Positions 41,994 through 50,591 of a stretch of 51,190 bases of DNA are shown in pieces. The DNA lies in the NCBI GenBank assembly GCA_016292545.1, contig JAEDIG010000004.1, positions 1 to 51,190 of the forward strand. The letters are read 5' to 3'. Under the pieces are notes generated by a model. It worked only from the letters and a program-made list of their open reading frames with translations. It was not told the origin of the DNA and did no database searches. Made by a program: the position numbers and the translations under genes. Position 1 is the first letter of the stretch; every line of letters starts with the position of its first letter. The stretch is from Bacteroidaceae bacterium (GTDB taxonomy: Bacteria > Bacteroidota > Bacteroidia > Bacteroidales > Bacteroidaceae).

Positions 41994-42932
41994 TTATAAG
42001 CCTCCCAAGTCCTCGGGAAGTATCATTATGTCATTCTTGTTTGTTTTTCTCTTTTTTGCCTGCACCAGATGCTCGCCCGGCTTTGTGCTCTCCGTCACCC
42101 ACAGGTTGCCACCGATGATGGTGCCCTGGGCAATGGTGATGCGTCCGAGCACCGTGGCATTGCTGTAGACGATGACCCCGTCCTCCAGGATGGGGTGGCG
42201 GGGGATGCCCTTGATGGGATGGCCGTTCTCGTCGAGCGGGAAGCTCTTGGCACCCAGGGTGACACCCTGATAGAGCTTCACGTGGTTGCCGATGATGCAT
42301 GTGGCGCCAATCACCACACCCGTTCCGTGGTCGATGGTGAAATGGTGGCCGATAGTGGCTGCCGGATGGATGTCGATGCCCGTCTCGCTGTGTGCCATTT
42401 CGGTGATGATGCGCGGTATCAGGGGCACTCCCAGCACCAGCAGCTGATGGGCGATGCGGTAGTTGGAGATGGCCTTGATTACGGGGTAGCAGCTGATGAT
42501 TTCGCCGTAGGACTCCGCTGCAGGGTCACCGTTGTAGGCTGCCTCCACGTCGGTGGCCAGCAGCTGCCTCAAGGAGGGCAGTGTGGAAATGAAGGCGGCC
42601 GTCAGCTCGTGTGCCTTCTGGGTGGGGCATCCGGTGTGGGGTTGCTTGCCGTCAACACACAGCCCGGCCAGTATCTGGTGGTAGAGCAACTCATAGAGCC
42701 GCTCCACGTTTACTCCTATATGATAGGCGAGTGTGTCGCCGCTGATGGTGGATTTGCCATAAAAACCGGGAAAAAGGACCGCTCTACACAGTTCTATGAT
42801 TTCCGCTATCTCCGGTCCTGAGGGCAGCGGATAGCCATCGTGGTGTTCCAGAAACAACCCATTCAACGAATTGTTGTTCGACAATTCATCTATGGTCTGG
42901 CGCAGCAGATGATTCAGATTTCTTGGGCTCAT
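41994..42932 (-). CDS. cysE: Serine O-acetyltransferase
   Basis: A 312-residue enzyme from the ATG at 42930-42932; a longer frame begins 30 bases upstream but overlaps the promoter box. The N-terminal helical domain of the longer EpsC/SAT type leads into hexapeptide repeats. The active-site Asp/His pair is in TIDHGTGVVIG, and the acetyl-CoA segment is IGGNLWVTE. It makes O-acetylserine for cysteine synthesis. The C-terminus (KNDIMILPEDLGGL) is slightly longer than in E. coli CysE. Eight bases separate it from the downstream RNA methyltransferase. Confidence 0.93.
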   Translation of the reverse strand: MSPRNLNHLLRQTIDELSNNNSLNGLFLEHHDGYPLPSGPEIAEIIELCRAVLFPGFYGKSTISGDTLAYHIGVNVERLYELLYHQILAGLCVDGKQPHTGCPTQKAHELTAAFISTLPSLRQLLATDVEAAYNGDPAAESYGEIISCYPVIKAISNYRIAHQLLVLGVPLIPRIITEMAHSETGIDIHPAATIGHHFTIDHGTGVVIGATCIIGNHVKLYQGVTLGAKSFPLDENGHPIKGIPRHPILEDGVIVYSNATVLGRITIAQGTIIGGNLWVTESTKPGEHLVQAKKRKTNKNDIMILPEDLGGL

Positions 42933-42958
42933 TGCAGGGTTTGTATCAGAAAAGTATT

Positions 42959-42990
42959 GCAAAGTTATGAAACTTTACCCTCACCCACAA
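42959..42990 (-). promoter_or_regulatory. Promoter of cysE
   Basis: On the minus strand: TTG at 42988-42990, a 20-base spacer, TAACTTTGC at 42959-42967, 26 bases before the chosen ATG. Its position rules out the longer open frame as the coding start. Confidence 0.72.
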
Positions 42991-43170
42991 ACGCAGAGGC
43001 TGAAAAATTCACCATAAATCGTAAAATAACTGTTTTTTGAACAGAAATTAGCACCTCCGACGCAGGCGGCATGTCCAAAAGGACTAATTTTAGGCTCATC
43101 CGACATTTGGAGTGACTTCCTCATCCTCAAACCCCGAAGGGGGTGACATAATTCCAATCCACGCCTGCGG

Positions 43171-43200
43171 GGGACTATCTGCTAACTCTCAGATAGTCCC
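43171..43200 (+). terminator. Hairpin at the end of the type III island operon
   Basis: Perfect 11-base stem GGGACTATCTG (43171-43181) and CAGATAGTCCC (43190-43200) with an 8-base loop, followed on the plus strand by TTTTCTG. It lies just beyond the stop of the AlbA_2 gene, so on the minus strand it would form at the operon end, without a following T-run in that direction. Confidence 0.6.
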
Positions 43201-43208
43201 TTTTCTGA

Positions 43209-44753
43209 TTATTTTTTGCGACGATATTTCTGATTTGGGTCGTTTGGCTTTTCGGGAATTGTACGTTCAAGAACCCCGAGCTCTATTAAGGACGCAATAT
43301 ATTTCTGCCGGTTCTTAGATTGATTAGAGATTTTCAACCTATCCATAATCTCCTGTGCAGTCCTCGGTACAGAACAAAAATTTCTAATATCCTCTTCCTT
43401 CTTTGTCAGTTTACGAGTAACCAAGTTTACGCGAGGTTGGTTACTTTCCCTATCAGCTTGGTTACTTTCATTGGTAACTAAGTTACTTTCGGATTGAGCT
43501 TGGTTACTTTTTCGAGGTATGGTAATAACAAACTCGTTGGCAGCATGAGTCATTTCCTTGTCCTCAACACCATTGAAGAAAACAGCATCTGGATTGTATT
43601 CAAGCGCACGGCGCACACCGCTTCCTGCTCCAGTATAAGGCAACAAGTAGTTGGCATTCGTGAACAAGAACATATTACGGGGCATTGATGTGCCATTCTT
43701 AATATCTTCAATCGACAGCCCATTAGGTAAGGTTCCCGGACTATGAATTTCCACACGATTATCAAATATAAAAATCCGAATCGGGGACTTAATATTCAGC
43801 GATCGATGTACAAGTGCATTGACAACATACTCGGTAAGACTTTCGTAAGGTATCTCCAGTTCACCAATAGAATTGAACTCCTTTTCTACCTGCACTTTAT
43901 GCAGATTGCGAGTAAAGAAATTCATAATTGTACGGAACTGATGGAGTAAATTACCCTCGATTTCCATATCGTGCATCTTGTCGCGGAACTGGGTGCCACC
44001 TACTGAATTTCCGATATAGCTGATACACTTTGCTGTCATAACAGGCAGCCAACGCTGAGTGTATTTGCCGAATAACAGCATAGCTGCAACGGTCATTTTA
44101 CCATCCGGACGAATGAAACGCAGATTTCTGAGCAACCTCTCTATGGTTACTCCTTTTATAACAGACTCAGCCATTGCATCAAGCGAATAATCTTTCATAT
44201 TCAGCTCGTCGATATTCTTTCCCTTGAATACTGGTGCAAAACGGCTCATGAGATAAAGTTTGATAGTATCTGCATCAAGGTCGTCAATAGTAGCATTAGG
44301 TACAGCAGCCTCATCAGGAGCAAAACTACCGCATTCACTCATCATCTCGGCAAGCTCTGAATTGTCAAACACTTTACGTTTGTCCGCACCATTCTTCACC
44401 CATATAATTCCCTTGTTATCGTGATAAGGTTTGTTCTTTCCTTCGGGAATTGTAGCTACGACAACCGCCCCTCCTGTAGTTGGCACATTGTTTACGTCAA
44501 TCAGTACATTGGGTATCACATTCTCCGATGCGATGCTCGTCAGCAGATTTGTTGTTTCCTGCAATTCATGATACGACAGAGCATTGATTACACCCGACTT
44601 GTCATTTACGCCTATGATAAGTCGTCCGCCACGAGAGTTGCTAAACGCCACCATCTCGCATCCGATGTCATATTTATCTGTAATACGTTCCTTGAACTGT
44701 ACCTTACCGTCTTCTGCCAAGTCACGCATCTGAAGTAATTCTTGTTCTGTCAT
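43209..44753 (-). CDS. AlbA_2/Schlafen-like ATP-binding protein with winged helix
   Basis: A 514-residue protein. Residues 1-125 are the AlbA_2 domain (VQFKE; AFSNSRGGRLIIGV). The middle holds a GHKL-type ATP-binding region (TEYVVNALVHRSLNIKSPI; RVEIHSPGTLPNG). Residues ~420-450 form a repetitive ESNQ/ESNL/VTNESNQ linker, and 455-510 a winged helix. The family includes Schlafen-related proteins; some members act in phage defence, others look like regulators. It is the last gene of the type III restriction operon, 20 bases after the DUF2971 gene. A decayed relative lies downstream of mcrC at 18709-19294. Confidence 0.88.
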   Translation of the reverse strand: MTEQELLQMRDLAEDGKVQFKERITDKYDIGCEMVAFSNSRGGRLIIGVNDKSGVINALSYHELQETTNLLTSIASENVIPNVLIDVNNVPTTGGAVVVATIPEGKNKPYHDNKGIIWVKNGADKRKVFDNSELAEMMSECGSFAPDEAAVPNATIDDLDADTIKLYLMSRFAPVFKGKNIDELNMKDYSLDAMAESVIKGVTIERLLRNLRFIRPDGKMTVAAMLLFGKYTQRWLPVMTAKCISYIGNSVGGTQFRDKMHDMEIEGNLLHQFRTIMNFFTRNLHKVQVEKEFNSIGELEIPYESLTEYVVNALVHRSLNIKSPIRIFIFDNRVEIHSPGTLPNGLSIEDIKNGTSMPRNMFLFTNANYLLPYTGAGSGVRRALEYNPDAVFFNGVEDKEMTHAANEFVITIPRKSNQAQSESNLVTNESNQADRESNQPRVNLVTRKLTKKEEDIRNFCSVPRTAQEIMDRLKISNQSKNRQKYIASLIELGVLERTIPEKPNDPNQKYRRKK

Positions 44754-44773
44754 TTGAATGATTTACTGGTTTG

Positions 44774-45706
44774 TTAAAAATTTGAGCAAATATTAGAACT
44801 CAATCGATAAAAGTTGTCTTCTGATGGTCGAATTTTATATATATCTATGTGTGGATTCATATTCTTAAATTTCAAAATATTTAATTCAATTTGCTTAGAA
44901 CATTTATAGCCTAAATATATTTTAGTAATCATTAATGGGTTGATATTTATAAACTTCTGCTCATTTGTTGTCAATGAATCATCATACCAAATGATTCTCC
45001 ACTCATTTTCATGTTCATAGTCTATTGATTTTGTTAACAGACCACTGCCAACAATTCCTTGCATTGGATTATATTGTTCTTCATATTTAATTTTCTTCAT
45101 CAAGGCATACTGATGACAGAATTCTAGTTCAGAAAAGTCATATTCAATACATAATCCCTTATGAGAATCGCCATAATAAGACCATTTAGATGCATCTAAA
45201 TAATATTCTTTTTTATTATTTAAGGCAGTGTTTTCTACTACGCCAAAACAACCAACTCGCAACCCCTTGAATAAATCAATGTTTGGAATGCCATTATTCA
45301 AATCTCTTGCAATAGGGCAATCCATCGGGTCGTTAAATCCAGATGGATGTATTAGTCTTATTCTATTTAAAATCGATTCTAGGTTATCAATTTTTACACC
45401 TACAAATTTATAAAATTTGTGGGTTCTATATAAATTCTCCCTACTACCCAATATGTGCTTTTTTATGCTTTCTGTGAAATATAAGCTAGATTGTTTTTTA
45501 TCTTTGTCCACCAACAGTAATCCTTTTATATAATAGCAGTGTGCTAAATTACAAAGAGATTTTTCCTCATCATTCGCAAAATAAGAAATAGCTTTATCCG
45601 TCCAATCGCCAGCAAGTTTCTTATTCGCGCGAAAGACTTCAATGGCGTTAGATAAACAAATCTCGCCATTTTCAAAATCTTCATTATTCCAATTTAGTTC
45701 TTTCAT
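44774..45706 (-). CDS. DUF2971 protein with N-terminal helical domain
   Basis: A 310-residue protein. The first ~105 residues are helical and TPR-like (SLCNLAHCYYIKGLLLVDKD). The rest is DUF2971: KFYKFVGVKIDNLESIL, SGFNDPMDCP, then WSYYGDSHKGLCIEYDFSEL and SIDYEHENEWRIIW. All conserved family blocks are present, unlike the 73-codon fragment at 17466-17687. Function unknown; the family is repeatedly found in defence loci. It is very AT-rich, more so than the two restriction genes, which suggests a separate origin. Confidence 0.85.
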   Translation of the reverse strand: MKELNWNNEDFENGEICLSNAIEVFRANKKLAGDWTDKAISYFANDEEKSLCNLAHCYYIKGLLLVDKDKKQSSLYFTESIKKHILGSRENLYRTHKFYKFVGVKIDNLESILNRIRLIHPSGFNDPMDCPIARDLNNGIPNIDLFKGLRVGCFGVVENTALNNKKEYYLDASKWSYYGDSHKGLCIEYDFSELEFCHQYALMKKIKYEEQYNPMQGIVGSGLLTKSIDYEHENEWRIIWYDDSLTTNEQKFININPLMITKIYLGYKCSKQIELNILKFKNMNPHIDIYKIRPSEDNFYRLSSNICSNF

Positions 45707-45763
45707 AATACATATGATTTAAATATCTGAAATATAGTAGAAAAACCATGATTTGATTATAAA

Positions 45764-47617
45764 TTAGAATGCGAAGAACTTGTCTCCCATTTTCTTTTTT
45801 AGATTAAACTTCTTTGTTGAGTCGAGGGCACGCTCTATACAGATGAATTTGGTGTCTGTATGTTGCAAGAAGTAATCGACTGTGGTGTCATCGAGATTGT
45901 TGTCAACACAAATGTATGCAGTCTTCACGCCATCTGTGGCAAGATAAACCGTATTGGCGGTAAACATCGGTTGGTGCTCAAGTTTGTATGTGAGCATGAA
46001 GCCACGAGAAAGCAGGATTTCTGTGATGAGTTCATTGTCATCAAATGTCATTGACAGTTGTTGTTCCTTTTGAGACACATATTGTTGGAATAGTTCCAGA
46101 TTCTCCTCTTCTGTTTTCTCTGGATCGGGAGCAAAATCCGTGCGTGGGAAAGTTGATTTTGAAAGCGTAAAGACTTTGAAGCCAAGTTGGTCTAATTGCT
46201 GTTGGTCTTCAGGTGTGATTAACTTTCCATCAAAAGATGCTTTCGTTTTCTCTATAACGGCTTTGTTTCGAGCAATAGTAATGTCGCTGATTTTCTTGAA
46301 ACCAGCACGTCGTGCATTGCTATTCTCGTCTGTTGCCTGTGGTACTTGTACAAGAATATATTTGCGGTATCCATTATCTTCGGCATTTAATTCAGTAACA
46401 GCTTGTCCTGTCGTTCCAGAACCACCAAAGAAATCTAATACAATAGAATCGTTGGTTGAACCTGCTCTTAATATATGCTTTATGAAGAACACTGGTTTTG
46501 GAAAAGAGAATACATCTTCTAAACCTAATTTCTCCATGTCGTTTTGACTTGATTTGAATTCGTTTTCGTTTAAAAGAGTACGAAGTTTCTTACCTTCAGC
46601 CATTCGCTGTTTGAATTGTACTGACCATTCTCCATTGTCTTTATGTACAAACCTTATTTCTCCTGCTGCCTTATCTTCAAGGAAACGTTTTTCACTCCTA
46701 AACCAATTACCTTTTAGCATACTTCCGTCTGGTGCTTGTATCAGATATGGAATAGTTGCAGTACAAGAACGTTCCATTGTATCCCAAAAATATTTCCCTT
46801 TTTCATCTTCGTAAGCGTATCTTTTCAGATATGCTTGATCAAAAGGAATAAACATATTAGGCAAAGATGTTACTTCTTTAGCATATACAATTACAAAATC
46901 ATTTTCAATCGCAAAATATTTAGAAGCACTTCCACCTCCAGCTTTTGTTCTACGAGATAGTATAGAGAGGAAATTTTCTTCACCAAATACCTCATCACAG
47001 ACTTTACGCATATGATGTAACTCATGTTCATCAATTGAGATGAAAATAACGCCATCGGGACGCAAAAGATTACGAGCCACAAGAAGGCGACTATACATCA
47101 TATCCAACCAGTTGCTATGAAAACGACCGCTTGCATCGGAGTTTGTGTCAAGTGCTATTCCATCTTCTGATTGTTCTGTACGTTCCCAATATGCTTTACG
47201 GCCTTCAGAGAAATCGTCATTATATAAAAAGTCTTCTCCTGTGTTATAAGGAGGGTCTATGTAGATGACTTTAACCTTGTTCCGATAGCCGCCCAACAAT
47301 ATCTTGAGCACTTCAAGATTTTCCCCTTCTATAATGACATTCTCAGTCGTTTCAGGATTTACGCTGCGCGATTCGTCATAATGCAATGTGGCACGAGTTG
47401 GCGTAAAGGCATTACGTTTGGCATTTGATTTGCCAAACCAACGGAACTCGTAGCGTTCCGTTTCTTCAACGCTATCAGGGTTTACTGCTTTTTTCACTTC
47501 GTTTATGTCCAGCCGTCCCTCTTGGGTAAACCAATCTGGGAACAGGTTACGGAGTGTTTCAAGACGCTCGGCATTCATGTCCGGCGATTGTATGATGTGA
47601 TCTTTATACGTTTCCAT
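45764..47617 (-). CDS. mod: Type III restriction-modification methyltransferase (Mod)
   Basis: A 617-residue beta-class adenine-N6 methyltransferase. Motif IV DPPY (121-124) precedes motif I FFGGSG (396-401), the beta-class order. The stretch between (about 220-370) is the target-recognition domain and sets the DNA specificity. The C-terminal ~170 residues probably contact Res. Its ATG lies 14 bases inside the end of the res gene. No repeat tract for phase variation is seen at its start. Confidence 0.93.
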   Translation of the reverse strand: METYKDHIIQSPDMNAERLETLRNLFPDWFTQEGRLDINEVKKAVNPDSVEETERYEFRWFGKSNAKRNAFTPTRATLHYDESRSVNPETTENVIIEGENLEVLKILLGGYRNKVKVIYIDPPYNTGEDFLYNDDFSEGRKAYWERTEQSEDGIALDTNSDASGRFHSNWLDMMYSRLLVARNLLRPDGVIFISIDEHELHHMRKVCDEVFGEENFLSILSRRTKAGGGSASKYFAIENDFVIVYAKEVTSLPNMFIPFDQAYLKRYAYEDEKGKYFWDTMERSCTATIPYLIQAPDGSMLKGNWFRSEKRFLEDKAAGEIRFVHKDNGEWSVQFKQRMAEGKKLRTLLNENEFKSSQNDMEKLGLEDVFSFPKPVFFIKHILRAGSTNDSIVLDFFGGSGTTGQAVTELNAEDNGYRKYILVQVPQATDENSNARRAGFKKISDITIARNKAVIEKTKASFDGKLITPEDQQQLDQLGFKVFTLSKSTFPRTDFAPDPEKTEEENLELFQQYVSQKEQQLSMTFDDNELITEILLSRGFMLTYKLEHQPMFTANTVYLATDGVKTAYICVDNNLDDTTVDYFLQHTDTKFICIERALDSTKKFNLKKKMGDKFFAF

Positions 47618-50318
47618 TTTTATTTATTGTTTGAGCGGCTTGCGCCTTGAATGTTTCATATTCTTTTATTGGAGCCTTATAATAAGCCTCTATTCCGAGT
47701 GAGCGAAAATGTTCGATAGCACATTTTATCCGTGCAATCTCATGAGGTGTCAACGCCTTCTTATCTTCAATGTCATTTGTTCCTTTTATCTCTACCACGA
47801 AATAATACTCTTTATCCTCATGCGGATTACGAAGTTCTCTTTTTCGCAATACAACTCCAAAATCAGGCTCATAGTTGCCTACAGGTGTCGGAATCTTATA
47901 CCATTGTGGAAATTTAAGGAAACACAGCACGTCTGCATTCGTAGATTTGTCTGCGTCTTCTGCAAAATCTCTTTCTATACTGCTGTCATAAAGAGTCTTA
48001 TCCCAAACGCCATGATTGGGAGTGCTTATCCAATTCTCACAGCCGTCTTTTGAGAAGTCATTGAAGTCAAAAGCATATTCTTCTCCCGTTGGACAATACT
48101 CAACGCATCGTACCAACTCGTCGAGCTGTATCTGTTTCATCTTAAATACAGCCTGCTCCATAAAGACAGGAGGATTCTTGACATACTGGTCTTTATTGCT
48201 GATTCCGGCTATGATTCTCAATACCGAAGTATAGCACAAACCGGTTTTCTCGCTAAGCTCTTCCACGAGGTCATGCGGAGTGAAGCGAGCAAGCCCTTTG
48301 CGAAAATCTGAACCACCATCCTCAAAATCATTGAGATTGCTGATGTCGTTCACCTTAACGCTTTGCACGTCTAAGGAATAATCACTGATCCGTATGTCAT
48401 TCAATGCGGCAATACTTTTACGGATTAGGTCATCCTCATCCATGTGGATGCGATAAGTGGTTTTCTTTGCCACCGTATTCCAAAACCGACGGAACACGCT
48501 CATAAACGTCTCGTCTTTTTTGATTTTGAATGTCACACGATTTTTATTCTGTCCCTTGTGAGTGTGTTTAAGACGTGGAGTTGCACCTGTTGTTCCATAT
48601 AGTTCTTCCGTCTCTTTCTGGTAGCTTCTGGCAAATGTCTCGTAAGTCTCGTTGGGTACGATGGTGAGCTGATTAATCCGCTCATCATCAGGTGTCTCAT
48701 CATTGTCGTACACCCGTTCTCCAACCTGATTGACACAGATGCGCAGACCACGCCCAATTTCCTGACGCTTTTTATTTTCCGAATAGCTCTCATTGAGTGT
48801 CGCAATACCAAAAACATTAGGATTGTCCCATCCGACACCTAATGCCGAGTGTGAAAAGATAAATTCTATCGGGCTATCAAAAGAGAGAAGCTTCTGCTTG
48901 TTATGAAGAATCTCATCAAAAATCTCTTTATTTCTCTTGCAGGCTTCTTCTTTGTCGGTATATTCTCCTTGGGTTGTTTTGGCAAAATAAAAACCTTGTA
49001 CAGCTTGCACGTCTGCATCCGATGGTTGTTTACCACCATTAAACTCAGGATAAACCTCACGATATTTCTGCTCAAAAAGTTGTTTGATTACAGGGCGCTC
49101 AACACTCATGTAATTAGATACCCGGTCTATGAACACCAGTGACAGGTTTTTGATACCTTTTGTCCGCAATCGGTTTTTATTCTCAAAATGTCGGCGGACA
49201 AGCCATTCAAGCTGTAACGCCCAAACTTGTTCCTTATTGGCAGACGAAGAGCCTTCAACAATTTCCGTACCGTTAGAGAAAGTGACATGCCATTTGTGAT
49301 CTGACATCGACTTATATATGCGGCTTATTGTAAAATCCCGATAGGATTCATTACCTGACTTGTCTGCAAGATTATCATCCTTTTTCAAAAATCCTGAATC
49401 TTTGAATTCAAAACGACCTTTGGTTTTGTTGAGCTTCCAATATTTGAGTTTAACTTTTACCTGAGTTGCAGATGATTGCACACTGCTTATCTCAATTTTC
49501 ATTGTAGCCTCATCATTGCTTTCAGATACGGTAAGCACTTCCAAACGTTTAACCAATCCAAGCCGATAACTTTCGGCAGGTGTAAGTTGATACAATACAT
49601 TCTTTTTGACCGCATGTGTCGCCGAATACCGGAACTTAAACAGAGGATTGAGTTTAGCTATCCTTTGTTTTGAGTTCTCTGTGTCCATACCCTCCTGCGG
49701 CTCATCCATAAATATTATAGGATGTGTTTGGGCTAATGCTTCAAGGTGAGGCAGATTATTGAAAAGTCCCTCCCGTTCAACCTGATTCAAGATGTTATTC
49801 TCAGAATTGAACGATGCCATTGTCAGTACCATAATTTGCAGATGGTCTGACGTGATAAAATCGTGGAGCGTACTTAGTTTTGAACTATCATAAATAAAAG
49901 CATTAGGAATAACGTCATATTTATCAGCAAGCTGTTCTTTGAAATTCTCAATAGTGTCTATGACTCCTTGACGAATAGGAACAGATGGGACAAGAACTAT
50001 AAATTTGCTCAGCCCATATTCGCGGAACAGTTCATACGCCGTCTGAATATATGTCAACGTTTTGCCTGTACCAGTCTCCATCTCAATACAAGCATCATTT
50101 TCTTCAACGATAAAAGATTGTGAATCAACAATATTATTTTCCTTAATTATTCTATGGATATTATCATAAAGTTGCAGGTTAGTCAACGAACATACGTTTG
50201 CGTGAATATCCTCAATATGAGCATTATCGTACGTATTACGTTCCATACCACGAAAAACCTCAACCACACTTTGTATGGCTGATATTTGGTGTTGCGGGTT
50301 TTCGAGTTTAAATTGCAT
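47604..50318 (-). CDS. res: Type III restriction enzyme, helicase-nuclease subunit (Res)
   Basis: A 904-residue protein from the ATG at 50316-50318; the frame is open further upstream but that part crosses the promoter. Walker A METGTGKT (80-87), Walker B variant DEPQ (205-208), motif VI KRQEIGRGLRI (about 517-527), and a C-terminal PD-(D/E)xK nuclease with Pro818-Asp819 and Glu843-Ile-Lys845. This is a complete type III Res. It comes first in the operon, the reverse of the usual mod-res order. Promoter with a palindromic spacer at 50363-50394. Confidence 0.93.
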   Translation of the reverse strand: MQFKLENPQHQISAIQSVVEVFRGMERNTYDNAHIEDIHANVCSLTNLQLYDNIHRIIKENNIVDSQSFIVEENDACIEMETGTGKTLTYIQTAYELFREYGLSKFIVLVPSVPIRQGVIDTIENFKEQLADKYDVIPNAFIYDSSKLSTLHDFITSDHLQIMVLTMASFNSENNILNQVEREGLFNNLPHLEALAQTHPIIFMDEPQEGMDTENSKQRIAKLNPLFKFRYSATHAVKKNVLYQLTPAESYRLGLVKRLEVLTVSESNDEATMKIEISSVQSSATQVKVKLKYWKLNKTKGRFEFKDSGFLKKDDNLADKSGNESYRDFTISRIYKSMSDHKWHVTFSNGTEIVEGSSSANKEQVWALQLEWLVRRHFENKNRLRTKGIKNLSLVFIDRVSNYMSVERPVIKQLFEQKYREVYPEFNGGKQPSDADVQAVQGFYFAKTTQGEYTDKEEACKRNKEIFDEILHNKQKLLSFDSPIEFIFSHSALGVGWDNPNVFGIATLNESYSENKKRQEIGRGLRICVNQVGERVYDNDETPDDERINQLTIVPNETYETFARSYQKETEELYGTTGATPRLKHTHKGQNKNRVTFKIKKDETFMSVFRRFWNTVAKKTTYRIHMDEDDLIRKSIAALNDIRISDYSLDVQSVKVNDISNLNDFEDGGSDFRKGLARFTPHDLVEELSEKTGLCYTSVLRIIAGISNKDQYVKNPPVFMEQAVFKMKQIQLDELVRCVEYCPTGEEYAFDFNDFSKDGCENWISTPNHGVWDKTLYDSSIERDFAEDADKSTNADVLCFLKFPQWYKIPTPVGNYEPDFGVVLRKRELRNPHEDKEYYFVVEIKGTNDIEDKKALTPHEIARIKCAIEHFRSLGIEAYYKAPIKEYETFKAQAAQTINKNGNV

Positions 50319-50362
50319 ATTCCAAGTACTTATATCGACTCGACAAAATCTGTTATTTGGCT

Positions 50363-50394
50363 GCAAATATAGTGAAAGTTTTTCACTTAACAAA
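50363..50394 (-). promoter_or_regulatory. Promoter of the type III operon with a palindromic spacer
   Basis: On the minus strand: TTTG at 50391-50394, a 19-base spacer, TATATTTGC at 50363-50371. The spacer is almost filled by the perfect palindrome AGTGAAA-GTT-TTTCACT (50371-50387). Such a site between the promoter elements would be well placed for a repressor. Confidence 0.7.
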
Positions 50395-50591
50395 GAACAA
50401 TAAGCTATTTTAATTTAGAAAATCGAATATATGCTTATAAATTGAGATTTTCCTGTTTCTTGATGAATTTGAATTATCTTTTCTCTAAAGAAAAAGCGAT
50501 TTCGTTATCTCGACTGGCTTATAATTCGGTTTTTTATATAAACTTGGGACAGGTTGATTCCAGTATGGACATAAAAAAGATAGCTTAGCCG
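50395..50591. other. AT-rich intergenic stretch at the island edge, no gene
   Basis: No open frame with recognisable family. It contains the short palindrome TTTTCT-ctaa-AGAAAA near 50480 and marks the change from AT-rich island DNA to GC-richer host DNA at about 50590. Confidence 0.5.
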
